Source: Lysinibacillus sp. G4S2 (GTDB lineage Bacteria > Bacillota > Bacilli > Bacillales_A > Planococcaceae). Taken from it: a stretch of DNA of 64,000 nt. Position numbers and translations under genes: made by a program. The stretch is from NCBI RefSeq assembly GCF_030348505.1, contig NZ_JAUCFJ010000002.1:5398001-5462000 (forward strand), in the 5' to 3' direction. The notes under the pieces were generated by a model, which had not been told where the DNA came from, made no database searches, and saw only the letters and a list, made by a program, of their open reading frames with translations. Of this stretch, positions 16,899-26,492 are shown in pieces (position 1 is the stretch's first letter; each line of letters opens with the position of its first letter).

Positions 16899-18380
16899 TT
16901 ATTTTAAACCAAGCGCTTCGTCTGTTGATGCATTAATTTCTTTAAGAAGCTCTGGATTCTCTGCTAATGACTTGCCATAAGATGGGATCATTTCTTTAAT
17001 TTTAGGTTCCCATTCTTTAACATGTTGAGGGAAGCATTTATTGATTACCTCAAGCATAACGTGTACAGCAGTAGAAGCACCAGGAGAAGCTCCAAGTAAT
17101 GCAGCAATTGAGCCATCAGTAGCACTTACTACTTCCGTACCAAATTGAAGCGTTCCTTTACCACCAGCTTGAGTATCTTTAATAACTTGTACACGTTGAC
17201 CAGCTACAATAATATCCCAATCATCGCTCTTAGCATTCGGGATGAAGTCACGTAGTTCGTCCATACGTTGTTCTTTAGATAGCATAAGCTGTTGGATTAA
17301 ATATTTTGTTAATCCCATTTCTTTAACCCCTGCCGCTAATAACGTTGTAATATTATGCGGTTTTACAGAAGCAAATAAATCCATATTTGAACCTGTTTTT
17401 AAGAACTTAGGTGAGAAACCTGCGAACGGTCCAAATAGTAATGATTTTTTGTTATCAATATAACGTGTATCAAGATGCGGAACAGACATTGGTGGAGCAC
17501 CAACTTTAGCTTTTCCGTATACTTTTGCATGATGTTGTTCTGCAACTTCTTGGTTTTTACATACTAAGAATAATCCACTGATTGGGAATCCACCAATATG
17601 TTTACCTTCAGGAATACCTGATTTTTGTAGTAATTCTAGGCTTCCTCCACCAGCTCCAAGGAAGACAAATTTTGCTGTATGGTATTCCATTTTACAGCCA
17701 TCCTTGTCATGCACTCGTACTTCCCATGAGCCGTCGCTAGTACGTTTCATGCTTTCAACACTGTGATTGTAGTTGATGTCAACGTCTTTAGTTTTTAAGT
17801 GGTCGAATAACATACGTGTTAATGCACCAAAGTTAACGTCTGTACCAGTGTCGATTTTTGTTGCAGCGATAGCTTCATCTGCTGGACGATCCTGCATAAT
17901 AAGAGGAATCCATTCCTTAAGTGTTTCTGGGTTATCAGAAAACTCCATCCCTTGGAATAAAGGATTTTTTGTCATCGTTTCATGACGTTTTTTTAGAAAC
18001 TCTACATTGTCTTTACCTTGTACTAAACTCATGTGAGGTAAAGGCATAATGAAGTTTTCTGGATTATTGATTAGTTTATTGTTCACAAGATAAGACCAAA
18101 ACTGTCTTGAAACATGGAACTGTTCATTAACGTTAATCGCTTTACTAATATCGATTGATCCGTCTTTTTTCTCTGAAGTATAGTTAAGCTCACAAAGTGC
18201 CGCATGTCCAGTTCCAGCATTATTTAATTCATGAGAACTTTCTTCACCAGCTTTATCGAGCTTCTCAAATACTGTAATTTTCCAATCTGGTGCTAATTCT
18301 TTGAGTATTGTCCCCAAAGTCGCACTCATGATTCCGGCACCAATTAAGATAACATCTGATTTAATTTGTCTGTTACTCAT
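16899..18380 (-). CDS. mqo: Malate:quinone oxidoreductase
   Basis: 493 residues, normal Mqo length. FAD-binding G-A-G-I-M-S-A-T-L at 13-21, the family signatures [20 protein letters not shown] near 50-70, and [13 protein letters not shown] near 400. Membrane-associated flavoenzyme that oxidises malate to oxaloacetate and passes electrons to quinone, an alternative to NAD malate dehydrogenase in the TCA cycle. Single gene, with its own terminator. Ribosome site AAGGAAGG precedes ATG. Confidence 0.96.
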   Translation of the reverse strand: MSNRQIKSDVILIGAGIMSATLGTILKELAPDWKITVFEKLDKAGEESSHELNNAGTGHAALCELNYTSEKKDGSIDISKAINVNEQFHVSRQFWSYLVNNKLINNPENFIMPLPHMSLVQGKDNVEFLKKRHETMTKNPLFQGMEFSDNPETLKEWIPLIMQDRPADEAIAATKIDTGTDVNFGALTRMLFDHLKTKDVDINYNHSVESMKRTSDGSWEVRVHDKDGCKMEYHTAKFVFLGAGGGSLELLQKSGIPEGKHIGGFPISGLFLVCKNQEVAEQHHAKVYGKAKVGAPPMSVPHLDTRYIDNKKSLLFGPFAGFSPKFLKTGSNMDLFASVKPHNITTLLAAGVKEMGLTKYLIQQLMLSKEQRMDELRDFIPNAKSDDWDIIVAGQRVQVIKDTQAGGKGTLQFGTEVVSATDGSIAALLGASPGASTAVHVMLEVINKCFPQHVKEWEPKIKEMIPSYGKSLAENPELLKEINASTDEALGLK

Positions 18381-18847
18381 TTTTACCTTCCTTATATATT
18401 AAGATTTGCAGAAAGGATGTAAGCTCTCCTGCTTAGATGTACAGTAAGCCATGGAGTAACCTTGGAGCACACCTTTTCTGTATCAATTATTACCTTATTG
18501 CAGTGTATCACAATTACCTAAAGATTAAAATATTAACTATCTATATGAGAGTTATGTGCATTTTTCGAGCCTTCCTCTTAATAAATCAAGAGAAAAACCT
18601 CCTATTCCCTCACCAAAAAATCCACTCTTTATTTAATCTTTATGGAATAATTGGCCTAAAAATGGCTAGCATTTTCATATAATAATGAGGTTTTTTTAAT
18701 TATTATATCTATATAATAACATAAAAATATGGACCCAGTCTTGTTTTTGCACCTGCCCCACTCCACATTAAAATATAGCGAATTTTCTCAATATTTTCTA
18801 GTGCTATTTTAAAATTATTTTTTTTATTTTAACGCAAGTTGAAAGAT
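18381..18847. other. Gene-free AT-rich spacer
   Basis: Holds the mqo promoter region but no clear consensus boxes. A 81-codon + strand frame (18437-18682) has no ribosome site or recognisable domain. Nothing else seen. Confidence 0.5.
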
Positions 18848-19615
18848 CTATACATCAACAGGACTTTTTATTTTCCAACCATCTATTTTAAAACCACCCA
18901 TCTGATTAAATACATGGTTTACTAACTCTTCATATGCCTCCATCATCTTTTGTTTGTCCTCTTCTAATAATGCTTTTAAAAACATTTCCTTAAATATTGA
19001 ATCAGGAAAAACATTATTTAAATATTTTTTACTATAGGCTGGATCTACAAGATAAGAATGTACTTGATGGTATGGAATGCTTTTTAACCTTAAAAACTGA
19101 CAGTACTCAGAAAATAAATTAGCTAATGCGTTAAAGTACACAAAGGGGAAATCCACTCTTTGTTGTTCAAAACAATCCTTTAAATTGTCTAATGAATCCC
19201 ATAGTGAATATTTTTTTATTTCTAAAACTGTTTTATTCAGTTCATCATATTCCATGTTTCGCCAATTTTCAGCTTCGATTTTTAACTCATTCAGTATTCC
19301 CGTATTATCGAATAAAATCTTCCCCGTAATAAATTGAACCATGGACATTGTTCTTTGGATTTGAAAATCTTGTTGAAAGTATTTGCGCATTTGTTTTGGT
19401 GGGTTAGCAAAATATTCTATAAGAAAACCATTAATAATTTTATTTCCTCTCTCTCGCCACTCAACATCATCAGATAAAATAATATGTACATCAATATCAG
19501 AACGTTTTGAAGGATTTCCAGTAACATAACTACCGCATACCAGTGCACCTACAACATCATTTCTGTACTTCCAATCTTTTAAAAACTCTTCAAGTGCCAT
19601 TTCCCATTCTTCCAT
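18848..19615 (-). CDS. Nucleotidyltransferase-domain protein (aminoglycoside-type fold)
   Basis: 255 residues from ATG 19615, which follows GGAG; a TTG further upstream (19669) has no ribosome site. N-terminal nucleotidyltransferase core G-S-Y-V-T-G-N-P-S-K-R-S-D-I-D-V-H near residue 30 (G-S, then D-x-D metal ligands), followed by an all-helical C-terminal domain. The layout resembles kanamycin/lincosamide nucleotidyltransferases but also many housekeeping or toxin relatives; no substrate can be named. No neighbour in the same operon. Confidence 0.78.
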   Translation of the reverse strand: MEEWEMALEEFLKDWKYRNDVVGALVCGSYVTGNPSKRSDIDVHIILSDDVEWRERGNKIINGFLIEYFANPPKQMRKYFQQDFQIQRTMSMVQFITGKILFDNTGILNELKIEAENWRNMEYDELNKTVLEIKKYSLWDSLDNLKDCFEQQRVDFPFVYFNALANLFSEYCQFLRLKSIPYHQVHSYLVDPAYSKKYLNNVFPDSIFKEMFLKALLEEDKQKMMEAYEELVNHVFNQMGGFKIDGWKIKSPVDV

Positions 19616-19867
19616 AACATTATCATCTCCATTTTCTAAAATAAAATCGTTAATTACCAATATATTCAAGGTTTGTTTCGATAGTCCTTCTAGAACTGAT
19701 GACTCAGAATATGAAAAAACACAGCCTTATTAGCTGCGTTAAATTTTAGTTTGTTATCTTTTTTGTTTTGATTGATGTTCCACTTTTGTCTCTTGTTAAT
19801 TAAGTGGATTTTTCACATTCTTATTAGAACACCCATCTAACCTTTGTGGTTCAAAGCTTTTGATGTT

Positions 19868-19902
19868 AAAAAAGGAATCGGATAAAAATCCAATTCCTTT
19901 TT
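19868..19902. terminator. Bidirectional terminator
   Basis: AAAAAGGAATCGGAT pairs with ATCCAATTCCTTTTT, bounded by A-run and T-run. It ends the small minus-strand gene at 19936. Confidence 0.75.
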
Positions 19903-19935
19903 GAATTAATTATGCCTGTCTTTTGAATCCACTAT

Positions 19936-20085
19936 TTAAAAAACATCAGCTAAATAGGTTTGAATAGATTCAGGTAACATTTGAAAGAACAATCCTTCAT
20001 ATTTAATGTCGAGTATACCAGCAATAAAAATAATAAGAATAATGACTAATGCAAGGGGTTTCTTATTTTTAGAAATCCACTTCAA
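19936..20085 (-). CDS. Small single-TM protein
   Basis: 49 residues from TTG 20085, placed 6 bases after AGGAGGGG; a longer open frame reaches 20154 but would bury the ribosome site. Positively charged start (K-W-I-S-K-N-K-K), one TM helix at about 10-25, then a short outside tail. No family recognised. The strong ribosome site and terminator support it as real. Confidence 0.55.
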   Translation of the reverse strand: MKWISKNKKPLALVIILIIFIAGILDIKYEGLFFQMLPESIQTYLADVF

Positions 20086-20357
20086 TAGGCTCCCCTCCTC
20101 TGAAAAAATTACGTTTAGTCTAGTATATATTGATTCATAAAAGATATAAACCATTCCAATTTAATGATAGTATCATTCTCAGTCACCTAAATTGGAAGTG
20201 TTACATAAATTAAAATGATACTTTACTAAAGCACTTATTTTATGATTGCTTTTTCTTCTGCGTAAATTGAATTCAAATCAGTTCCTCTGAGTAAACAATA
20301 ATTAGACAGAGATCCTGTCTCTCCAATGATCGAGATTCTATAGAGAAAGGAATGGCT

Positions 20358-20849
20358 ATGGTAAATTTTAAATCGTTTCGTGGGGTCGTTACACGTATTG
20401 AAGATTTTTCGATTGGACAAAATGGGGAAAGGGAAGGTTGTTATAAACTTATGACTATAGAAGATGGTACTGGTTCCATCGTCAATTTTGTCATCTCACC
20501 TTCTACTTACTTTGTGAACCAAGAAATTGTGACTCTCGGTAATCAGATTACTGGATATTATAATGGGGATGCACCTGTACCTTTAATATACCCACCACAG
20601 TATCGAGCTCTTGTCGTTGTTAAGGAAAATAACTATCAAAATGTAAAAGTAGATTTTTTTAATTATCAATTGGTGAGTAGCGATGGGCAATTACAATTAA
20701 ATCTCTCTCCCTCTACTGTCATCTCATTAAAAAATGGGCAGCCTTTTTCAAAGAGCCCTGCAAATAGAAACCTAATTGTCATCTATGGCCCTACTACAAG
20801 AAGTATTCCTGCACAAACTACACCATATAAAATAATCGTTTGGTGTTAA
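20358..20849 (+). CDS. Uncharacterised beta-rich protein
   Basis: 163 residues from ATG 20358, 7 bases after AAAGG (an ATG at 20352 is too close). Strand-rich throughout with motifs R-G-V-V-T-R-I-E-D-F and G-D-A-P-V-P-L-I-Y-P-P-Q-Y that suggest an OB-like or repeated beta fold. No signal peptide or TM. I do not recognise the family; a Bacillus-group hypothetical protein. Confidence 0.6.
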   Translation: MVNFKSFRGVVTRIEDFSIGQNGEREGCYKLMTIEDGTGSIVNFVISPSTYFVNQEIVTLGNQITGYYNGDAPVPLIYPPQYRALVVVKENNYQNVKVDFFNYQLVSSDGQLQLNLSPSTVISLKNGQPFSKSPANRNLIVIYGPTTRSIPAQTTPYKIIVWC

Positions 20850-20877
20850 CTAACTATTAACTAAAATACAAAAATCA

Positions 20878-21146
20878 GGCTCTTTACCAAAACGTGTGGT
20901 TGATTTCCGTTCCGACTGGGCGCTTTGTTGCTGACGCTACGCTTTCGCACAGAAAAAACACTTGCCGCCGACGCTTCGCTTTCGCGCAGAGCAGAGCTTC
21001 CTGGGGGCGTCCGATGAGCCGCTTCACTCGCGTTGCTTGCTCCAGGGTCTCATCTGTGACGCTGATTCGCCCAGTCTCCACTACAATCAACTAAAACACA
21101 GTGCATATATTTAAAAAATGTCATCCACAACTTTTGGTGATGATCC
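20878..21146. mobile_element. MITE-like element, copy 5 (near complete)
   Basis: 269 bp, closely similar to copy 4. Left end GGCTCTTTACCAAAACGTG, right end complement GGATCATCACCAAAAGTTG. Flanks AAAAATCA and AAAAATAA match at 7 of 8 bases, a slightly decayed target duplication. Confidence 0.8.
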
Positions 21147-21195
21147 AAAAATAACCAATATTATTTCCCAGGAAAGAGGCAGCTAAAAATTAAAA

Positions 21196-21235
21196 AGTGT
21201 CAACACAGTCATATTTTGAAGACCTTGTTGACACT
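21196..21235 (-). terminator. Terminator after the XRE gene
   Basis: AGTGTCAACA and TGTTGACACT are exact complements; on the minus strand the stem is followed by TTTTTAATTTTT. Confidence 0.75.
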
Positions 21236-21286
21236 CTGAAAGTATAAATTTTAAATTGGCTTTTATTACGTTCCGATAGTTGTTGT

Positions 21287-21688
21287 TTATTTTAGTAATT
21301 TTTTCAATTGTAAAATTGATTCTATTACAAATAAAAGACCTGTGATAAAAGGGAATATTAAAAATTCCTTTTTAGTAAAATACACATATATTACTAATAC
21401 TATAAAAACAAGTCCTAATACAAACGCAAAAGACTGACCAGTAATTTTCCATTTGTCTTTTTTGGAGCTTATTAATTTTTCTTGTAATTCAACATCATCT
21501 TTTAATAAATCATCTAAACTAACTCCAAATATATCTGATAAACTAATGATATTCATAATATCTGGGAAACTTTTTCCTCTTTCCCAATTTGATATAGCTT
21601 GAGAAGAAAGATTTAATTTATTTGCTAATTGTTCTTGAGATAAATTTTCTCTACTTCGAAGTTGTTTTATTTTTTGTCCAATAACCAT
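21287..21688 (-). CDS. XRE-family HTH protein with membrane tail
   Basis: 133 residues. HTH_3 domain at 5-60: I-K-Q-L-R-S-R-E-N-L-S-Q-E-Q-L-A, L-S-S-Q-A-I-S-N-W-E-R-G, then a hydrophobic C-terminal part with two TM helices (about 80-100 and 108-124). This XRE-plus-TM layout is common in Bacilli; the target is usually a neighbouring gene or itself. No obvious partner here. Confidence 0.85.
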   Translation of the reverse strand: MVIGQKIKQLRSRENLSQEQLANKLNLSSQAISNWERGKSFPDIMNIISLSDIFGVSLDDLLKDDVELQEKLISSKKDKWKITGQSFAFVLGLVFIVLVIYVYFTKKEFLIFPFITGLLFVIESILQLKKLLK

Positions 21689-21807
21689 TATTTTATTCCT
21701 TTCACATCAGTTTTATTGTCTCAGTATATAATATCCCTTCAAAAATGAAATAAATCAGTGATTTAATGATATAAAGTATTACTTGAGATGCCTAATTTCA
21801 AATTTTA

Positions 21808-21990
21808 TGTACACGATTTTGAACAAAAAAGTAGTTTTTCAACAAATAGAGTTTGAAACTAAAAAAGTCGCCAAGGAGCTGACGGTGCTATTCTACTGAC
21901 CCGAATAATCCTAGCAATCGAGAATGGCATGAAAATGATGAAGATTATGCTTTATATAGTTCATCTATGAAACAAATTGTTGTATGGGCT
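21808..21990 (+). pseudogene. Possible decayed ORF
   Basis: A 30-codon frame from ATG 21808 stops at TGA, and a second frame continues as Y-S-T-D-P-N-N-P-S-N-R-E-W-H-E-N-D-E-D-Y, which looks like coding sequence after a frameshift. No family recognised; it ends just before a terminator. 21689-22207 otherwise holds nothing I can support. Confidence 0.3.
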
Positions 21991-22002
21991 TTTCAAAAAA
22001 AA

Positions 22003-22042
22003 TGCGACAAAACTCTAATTATTGAGTTTTGTCGCATTTTTT
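22003..22042 (+). terminator. Strong orphan terminator
   Basis: TGCGACAAAACTC pairs perfectly with GAGTTTTGTCGCA, then ATTTTTT. Its gene is probably the decayed ORF just upstream. Confidence 0.8.
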
Positions 22043-22207
22043 CGGAGATGTTCTATTTTTCTCTATTTCCGAAAATCCCCTGTTAATAGAACTCCTCATA
22101 TATAATAATAATAGTAAGCTCTATTATTGAAAGGAACATAAAGATGGTGAAAAAGAAATCAACCAACAAAAGCTAACTTAGAGTTTGTCGCATAAGAAGG
22201 TGAGAAA

Positions 22208-22423
22208 TTGCTGAAAAAATTTCTAAGAAGTAAAAAGAAAAATGAAGAATGGCGAGGAGGAAATCCAAACGGACGACCTAAAGTAGCCATCAATGAGTTA
22301 AAGTTATTGCATTTAAAGGATACTGGAAAAAGCAATCGAGAAATTGCGCGAATACTTGGCGTTTCAGAAGCTACTATTCGTAGACGATTGAAAGACATAG
22401 AGATGAAAATTTTTATAGAATAA
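22208..22423 (+). CDS. Small resolvase-like HTH protein
   Basis: 71 residues from TTG 22208 after AAGGTGAG. Basic N-terminus with E-E-W-R-G-G-N-P-N-G-R-P, then a Hin/resolvase-type HTH: KLLHLKDTGKSNREIARILG then V-S-E-A-T-I-R-R-R-L. It has no catalytic domain, so either a small regulator or a detached recombinase C-terminal domain. A terminator follows directly. Confidence 0.65.
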   Translation: MLKKFLRSKKKNEEWRGGNPNGRPKVAINELKLLHLKDTGKSNREIARILGVSEATIRRRLKDIEMKIFIE

Positions 22424-22452
22424 AAAGCCCTCAAAAATTGAAGGGCTTTTAT
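22424..22452 (+). terminator. Terminator after the HTH gene
   Basis: AAAAGCCCT and AGGGCTTTT form the stem around CAAAAATTGA. Confidence 0.75.
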
Positions 22453-22546
22453 GTTTTTTGAAACTGATTACTCTAAAGTTTTCCCAATTTGGTGAGAAAA
22501 TTTTTTAGCATATAATTTTTCCTTAACGTTATATGTTGTCTTACAG

Positions 22547-22819
22547 TTATTCTACTTTCCCTTGCATTTCGTGTAATTGCTTTTTGATTTGCTCTAAATA
22601 TTCTTTATTTTGTTGGACTGTATCCAAATGCTCACCATATTGTACTGCATTCGTAAAAGCATTTTCAGCATGTTCTATTTGATTGAAAGCATGCTCAATT
22701 GCTATCTCCTCGGGGTGTGTTTTTGCATGCTTCAACAAACGCTCTACCTTTTGGACAGAGTTGCCGAACAAAGTGCTTGGATGATCCTTTTTCCAACTCG
22801 TATCTGAGTGCTTAGCCAA
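22547..22819 (-). CDS. Small helical protein of unknown function
   Basis: 90 residues, almost entirely helical, with heptad-like E-H-A-E-N-A and K-K-Q-L-H-E-M segments; no TM and no Cys. The composition resembles small spore-associated proteins of bacilli, but I cannot assign it. A purine-rich ribosome site (GGAAGGGAAGAG) precedes ATG 22819. Confidence 0.6.
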   Translation of the reverse strand: MAKHSDTSWKKDHPSTLFGNSVQKVERLLKHAKTHPEEIAIEHAFNQIEHAENAFTNAVQYGEHLDTVQQNKEYLEQIKKQLHEMQGKVE

Positions 22820-23081
22820 TTATGCCTCTTCCCTTCCTGCTAATTAGATAAAGTATCTAGACATAGTATTTTAAAATGTCCAGAAAATATGCACGGATGA
22901 ATTAGCGAATAACCATAAACCCAAAAATGCATTCTTAAACAAAAATTAGAAAGAGGGCGATTATGGATAAGAAATACTAAGTTGAATAGAATACATATAT
23001 GCGATTAATTCTAAAAAAACGAAGTATTAAAGAGGCCGATAAAAAGTATAGAAGACCGCTCATTTATTTAGACGATCTTTC

Positions 23082-23447
23082 TTAAACTTGTACCTCACTC
23101 ATTAATGCATGCGTATTATCTTCTGAGTCTTTAAAAAATACCATCCATGTTTCTGTTTGTCCCATTCTCGCTACAACATGTGGTTCGTCAATAAAAGTAA
23201 CTTCTTTCCTTACTAAATCCTCATAGGTCTTACTGATATTTTCTACTTGAAAATAAATAACCGAACTAGAATAAGTAAATTCATCTTTTTCTGGGAGGCT
23301 TAACAGAAGTCGCAATCCATTACAATCAAAAAACGCCATGCTATCAGTATTGAATAACAGTGAAAGTCCAAGTTTTTCTTTATAAAACTGTATTGCTTTA
23401 TCTAACTTCTTAACAGGGATTGCGACTTGTCCAACTTTTTGAATCAT
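23082..23447 (-). CDS. VOC/glyoxalase-family protein
   Basis: 121 residues from ATG 23447, which has AAGGAGGGGG 8 bases upstream; the frame extends to 23477. One VOC (beta-alpha-beta-beta-beta) pair: V-A-I-P-V-K-K-L-D-K-A-I-Q-F-Y-K-E-K-L-G-L start, V-I-Y-F-Q-V-E-N-I, and a metal-site-like F-F-K-D-S-E-D-N-T-H end. Dioxygenase, resistance or isomerase activity cannot be told apart. Follows the metallo-hydrolase gene by 39 bp, probably one operon. Confidence 0.85.
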   Translation of the reverse strand: MIQKVGQVAIPVKKLDKAIQFYKEKLGLSLLFNTDSMAFFDCNGLRLLLSLPEKDEFTYSSSVIYFQVENISKTYEDLVRKEVTFIDEPHVVARMGQTETWMVFFKDSEDNTHALMSEVQV

Positions 23448-23486
23448 GTGATTTTCCCCCTCCTTAGTTGTAAGCACATTTTTTTC

Positions 23487-24284
23487 TTAAAGTTCTTGAT
23501 TAGCCATCTTCTTATTGTCAGTATGAATGCTTTTCATTCCTTCAAAAAATGGATACTCCCCACTTAAAAATTTTTCTAGCTCTCCGTTATTATGAAGGAG
23601 CTGCTCTAAGTAATACTTCGAACAATCTATCCTTTTTTGAATTTCCTGTTGATCCTGTGTTGTCGAACCGTGTCCAGGTATGTGCGTCGTTATTTGATGA
23701 TTAAGCAAAATATTTTCAGCTTTATTAATAGTATTTACATAGTCTTGATAATCGCTAAAGATGAATGGAAACTCAATATCTGACAGATAATCTCCTGAAA
23801 GAAACAGACCATCAGGCTCAATCACTGTAAATAAACCATCATCCGTATGACCAGGTGCTTGGTAAAATGTCATGGTTATTGAGTCTAATTCTAATTTATG
23901 CCCATCCTCTGAAACAACAATATCTACAGTTGGATATACGGGTGAATAGCTTCTATTCAAATAATATCCTTGGTCAAATTGTTTAATTTTTTGAATGCTG
24001 TCTTCTTTGTTCGGATTTTCATCAAATTGTTTAGATGCAATTACCTTAGCCTCTGGAAAGGCCCCAGACCCAATAATATGGTCAAAATCGCTATGTGTGT
24101 AAATAATATATAGTTGTTTATCACCTTTAATGTTGTTTATATAGCTCTTAATTTCCTCAATTTCAGTAGGTAACCAATTAGGATCTGTCATGATTACCGC
24201 TTCATTAGTTTGAATGATTGCCGAGGTAGTCATATATAATGCACTTTGAAAAATTGTAATATTATTTTTTTGGAATTGAATCAT
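23487..24284 (-). CDS. Metallo-beta-lactamase-fold hydrolase
   Basis: 265 residues with the MBL zinc motif H-S-D-F-D-H (THxHxDH type, first His of the canonical set is Thr-His-Ser), a third ligand in P-G-H-T-D-D, S-G-D-Y in the Asp-bridging position and H-I-P-G-H-G. Cytosolic. Substrate unknown. AAAAGGAAGGTCC precedes ATG. Upstream of the VOC gene in the same direction. It is the last gene outside the island. Confidence 0.85.
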   Translation of the reverse strand: MIQFQKNNITIFQSALYMTTSAIIQTNEAVIMTDPNWLPTEIEEIKSYINNIKGDKQLYIIYTHSDFDHIIGSGAFPEAKVIASKQFDENPNKEDSIQKIKQFDQGYYLNRSYSPVYPTVDIVVSEDGHKLELDSITMTFYQAPGHTDDGLFTVIEPDGLFLSGDYLSDIEFPFIFSDYQDYVNTINKAENILLNHQITTHIPGHGSTTQDQQEIQKRIDCSKYYLEQLLHNNGELEKFLSGEYPFFEGMKSIHTDNKKMANQEL

Positions 24285-24453
24285 TCTGGACCTTCCTTTT
24301 CTCCTTATTATTAATACATACTTCTCTAATTCTTATTCATACGAATAGGTAACATTTTAAAGTTACTCTGCCAGTTTGTTGGACAAAAAATTCTTAATTT
24401 GTCCTCTCTTCATTCAATAGTTCGAGGAATATCGATAAATTCCTTCTTTAGTA

Positions 24454-24493
24454 AAAAAAGTATGCGAAATCAATTTAAATTTCACACACTTTT
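24454..24493. terminator. Hairpin just outside the distal island end
   Basis: AAAAGTATGCGAAAT and ATTTCACACACTTTT are complements with two mismatches, with A- and T-runs at both ends. Confidence 0.5.
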
Positions 24494-24530
24494 AGTTTTT
24501 GATTCATTAACTATTCTATTTTTGAAAACC

Positions 24531-24570
24531 TTACTTATGATACGGTTCACCCTGATGACGATAAGTGAGG
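24531..24570 (-). other. att site 1, distal island boundary
   Basis: Core TTATGATACGGTTCACC preceded by TTAC (24531-24551), identical over 21 bp to the end of rlmH. The island-side inverted arm ATAAGTGAGG follows at 24561-24570; the outer side lacks the usual CCTCA arm, as expected for the outermost junction. Confidence 0.9.
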
Positions 24571-24583
24571 TTAATGTTTTTCT

Positions 24584-25240
24584 CTATTTCTTCCAAATTA
24601 ACGTCTTACCCTGCAAAAGCTCTTCCCACGTTTGCTCTTTTGTTATAACAATTTTTTCAAGATCAAATTCTCCGTAATACACGGCATCCACCGAGCGACT
24701 ATCCGGCAAGGAAATCTGATAGGCTTCCGTTTGTTTTTCTCCATTAATGAGATTTCTCCTAGGTGAATCAGCAATTGTTTCCGTAAAATAAACAAAGCTC
24801 ACATTCTTAGTTACACCATCTATTTCAATCGACATCGGATGTGAGGCAACAACACCCGCATAGCTTTTCCCGTAGTAATACGTAGCTAGTGTTCCATCTT
24901 CCTGTTGCTCAACGGAAAACAGCTTCTTTTCATACGGGATCGTTTTTTCATAATGAAAAACATAAGAGAATACAGCTAATAATAAAAGTGCTGTCGTTAA
25001 AACAGAGGTACTGATGAGTATGATTTTTTTTCGATACCATCTTTTATTAATCTTATTAAACAACGTCACTTTATTTTCTACCGGCACATAAAGTGTTTGC
25101 GTCATTTGCTCGTATTCTTTTTGACAAGCTGGGCATGTCTGTAAATGCTTATTGACCATATCTTTCGTATCTTCGCTCACAACACCATCCACATAAAGCG
25201 GTAAAATATCTTGAATGATGGTACATTTAATCTCTTTCAT
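24584..25240 (-). CDS. Zinc-finger anti-sigma factor
   Basis: 218 residues. N-terminal ZAS domain with His-x3-Cys-x2-Cys (H-L-Q-T-C-P-A-C, about residues 32-39), TM helix about 78-100, and an extracytoplasmic domain with no recognised family. It overlaps the sigma gene by 14 bp, so it is translationally coupled. The stop lies 14 bp from att site 1. By family it holds the ECF sigma factor at the membrane until a signal releases it. Confidence 0.88.
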   Translation of the reverse strand: MKEIKCTIIQDILPLYVDGVVSEDTKDMVNKHLQTCPACQKEYEQMTQTLYVPVENKVTLFNKINKRWYRKKIILISTSVLTTALLLLAVFSYVFHYEKTIPYEKKLFSVEQQEDGTLATYYYGKSYAGVVASHPMSIEIDGVTKNVSFVYFTETIADSPRRNLINGEKQTEAYQISLPDSRSVDAVYYGEFDLEKIVITKEQTWEELLQGKTLIWKK

Positions 25241-25715
25241 TCTGTTTCGCCTCCATATATGTTATTATTTTCTTTTTTGCCCGATAATAGGTCACCCTTG
25301 CCCAACCATCACTTTTACCAAAGAGCTGACCGATTTTTTCAAAAGGCAACTCACCAAAAACACGTAATGAAAAGACTTCTTTATATGGCTCATCCATTGA
25401 GTGAAGGTAATGATGAATAGCGAAAGCTTCTTCCTCGTTCATTAAATGCTCCACAAGTCGAACGTTCAGAACGGATTCTTCTACTTGATTTGTTTGACGC
25501 TGCTGCTTTTTGTAATGCGTAAAATATGTATTTTTTGCAATTGTAAAGAGCCATGCCCGAACATCCTTCTTTCCATCAAATTGTTGAAAGGACTTCAATG
25601 CTTTAAAAAAAGTTTCTTGTGTTATTTCTTCCGCAATATTTTTATCTTCTGATAATGATTTCATATATAAATACACATCATGAAAATATGCTTGATAAAT
25701 GTCCTCAAAGTCCAT
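25227..25715 (-). CDS. ECF RNA polymerase sigma factor
   Basis: 162 residues from ATG 25715 (AAAGGGGGC upstream; frame extends to 25733). Region 2 with A-E-E-I-T-Q-E-T-F-F-K-A and D-V-R-A-W-L-F-T-I-A-K-N, region 4 with L-H-S-M-D-E-P-Y-K-E-V-F-S-L-R-V-F-G-E-L and a final HTH. SigM/SigV-like size. With its anti-sigma it makes a self-contained signalling cassette at the outer end of the island. Confidence 0.92.
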   Translation of the reverse strand: MDFEDIYQAYFHDVYLYMKSLSEDKNIAEEITQETFFKALKSFQQFDGKKDVRAWLFTIAKNTYFTHYKKQQRQTNQVEESVLNVRLVEHLMNEEEAFAIHHYLHSMDEPYKEVFSLRVFGELPFEKIGQLFGKSDGWARVTYYRAKKKIITYMEAKQNERD

Positions 25716-25934
25716 AACTTTGCCCCCTTTCACTTATATAACTATTGAACGTGTATTTCGTTACAAATAATTTCCATGCCATAAAAAATAGACATATTCA
25801 TTTTATCTGAATATGCCTACCGAATTTCCGTTTATTATGTACTTCCACTGTTTTAAAATGAAAGCAACAGTTGATTCATAAATCCCACATCTAAAGAAAA
25901 GACATGCTCTTTTTCAAGTACATGTCTTCTAAAA

Positions 25935-25974
25935 TTGCCTTTATTTATGGTAAGGTTCTTCGTAATAAATAAAC
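25935..25974. other. Degenerate att-like site
   Basis: TTTATTTATGGTAAGGTTCTTCG (from 25940) matches the core at about 14 of 18 central positions and has symmetric arms TTTATTTA and TAAATAAA-like around it, like the other sites. It would close the sigma/anti-sigma unit (24531-25940). Confidence 0.35.
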
Positions 25975-26002
25975 TTAAAGCTCCCTATTAATGAAAAAAA
26001 CA

Positions 26003-26061
26003 GGCTCATCAGACGCGCTCAGTCGGAACGAAAAATCAACCACACGTTATGGTGATGAACC
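26003..26061. mobile_element. MITE-like element, copy 6 (internally deleted, inside island)
   Basis: About 60 bp: GGCTCATCAGACGCG, CAGTCGGAACGAAAAATCAA, then CACACGTTATGGTGATGAACC. Both ends of the family are kept and nearly all the middle is lost. Confidence 0.6.
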
Positions 26062-26069
26062 AAAAAACG

Positions 26070-26492
26070 CTAAACTTTTGTTTGATAGACTTCTGATTTT
26101 ATCGGTTTTAAATTCAAAGGAACTTTAAACTCTTGGAGACTTTCTATATGATTAAAAAATTCATCTATATCTTCAAAATACATTGACCATTCTGTTACCT
26201 TAAACTTACATAACTCATCTGTTGGCTTAAATTCAAAACTACAGAGAAGTTGTTCCATATGGGAATATTCATCTTCTTCATCAAGAATAGTAAATTGACG
26301 TACAAAGTCAAAATAAAATTTCTTTTCAGTATAATCATCAACACCACATTGAAATAATATTTCTTTAACGTCTTCTCCTTCAACTGCCTCTTTTGAAAAA
26401 GCCTTAAATTCTTCCCAAACCTTTTTAATATCATTGGTATTTTCACCAATTCTGTTTTTTAGACAAGTTTCAGTATTACTAACTGTAAGCAT
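26070..26492 (-). CDS. Uncharacterised acidic protein
   Basis: 140 residues, acidic, no signal peptide or TM. Segments such as Y-F-D-F-V-R-Q-F-T and W-S-M-Y-F-E-D-I-D-E-F-F look like a cytosolic alpha/beta protein of the kind common in accessory regions. I do not recognise it. No clear operon partner. Confidence 0.6.
   Translation of the reverse strand: MLTVSNTETCLKNRIGENTNDIKKVWEEFKAFSKEAVEGEDVKEILFQCGVDDYTEKKFYFDFVRQFTILDEEDEYSHMEQLLCSFEFKPTDELCKFKVTEWSMYFEDIDEFFNHIESLQEFKVPLNLKPIKSEVYQTKV

Noticed and set aside
18437..18682. 81-codon + strand ORF upstream of mqo
   Set aside because: AT-rich spacer, no ribosome site, no domain.
20884..21094. ORFs on both strands
   Set aside because: Within MITE copy 5.
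23045..23081. Further att-like site (CTCATTTATTTAGA) outside the island
   Set aside because: Matches only the AT-rich arm, not the core; it is more simply part of a hairpin after the VOC gene.
24399..24677. 92-codon + strand ORF across the att site
   Set aside because: No ribosome site; it runs antisense into the anti-sigma gene and contains the hairpin and att core.
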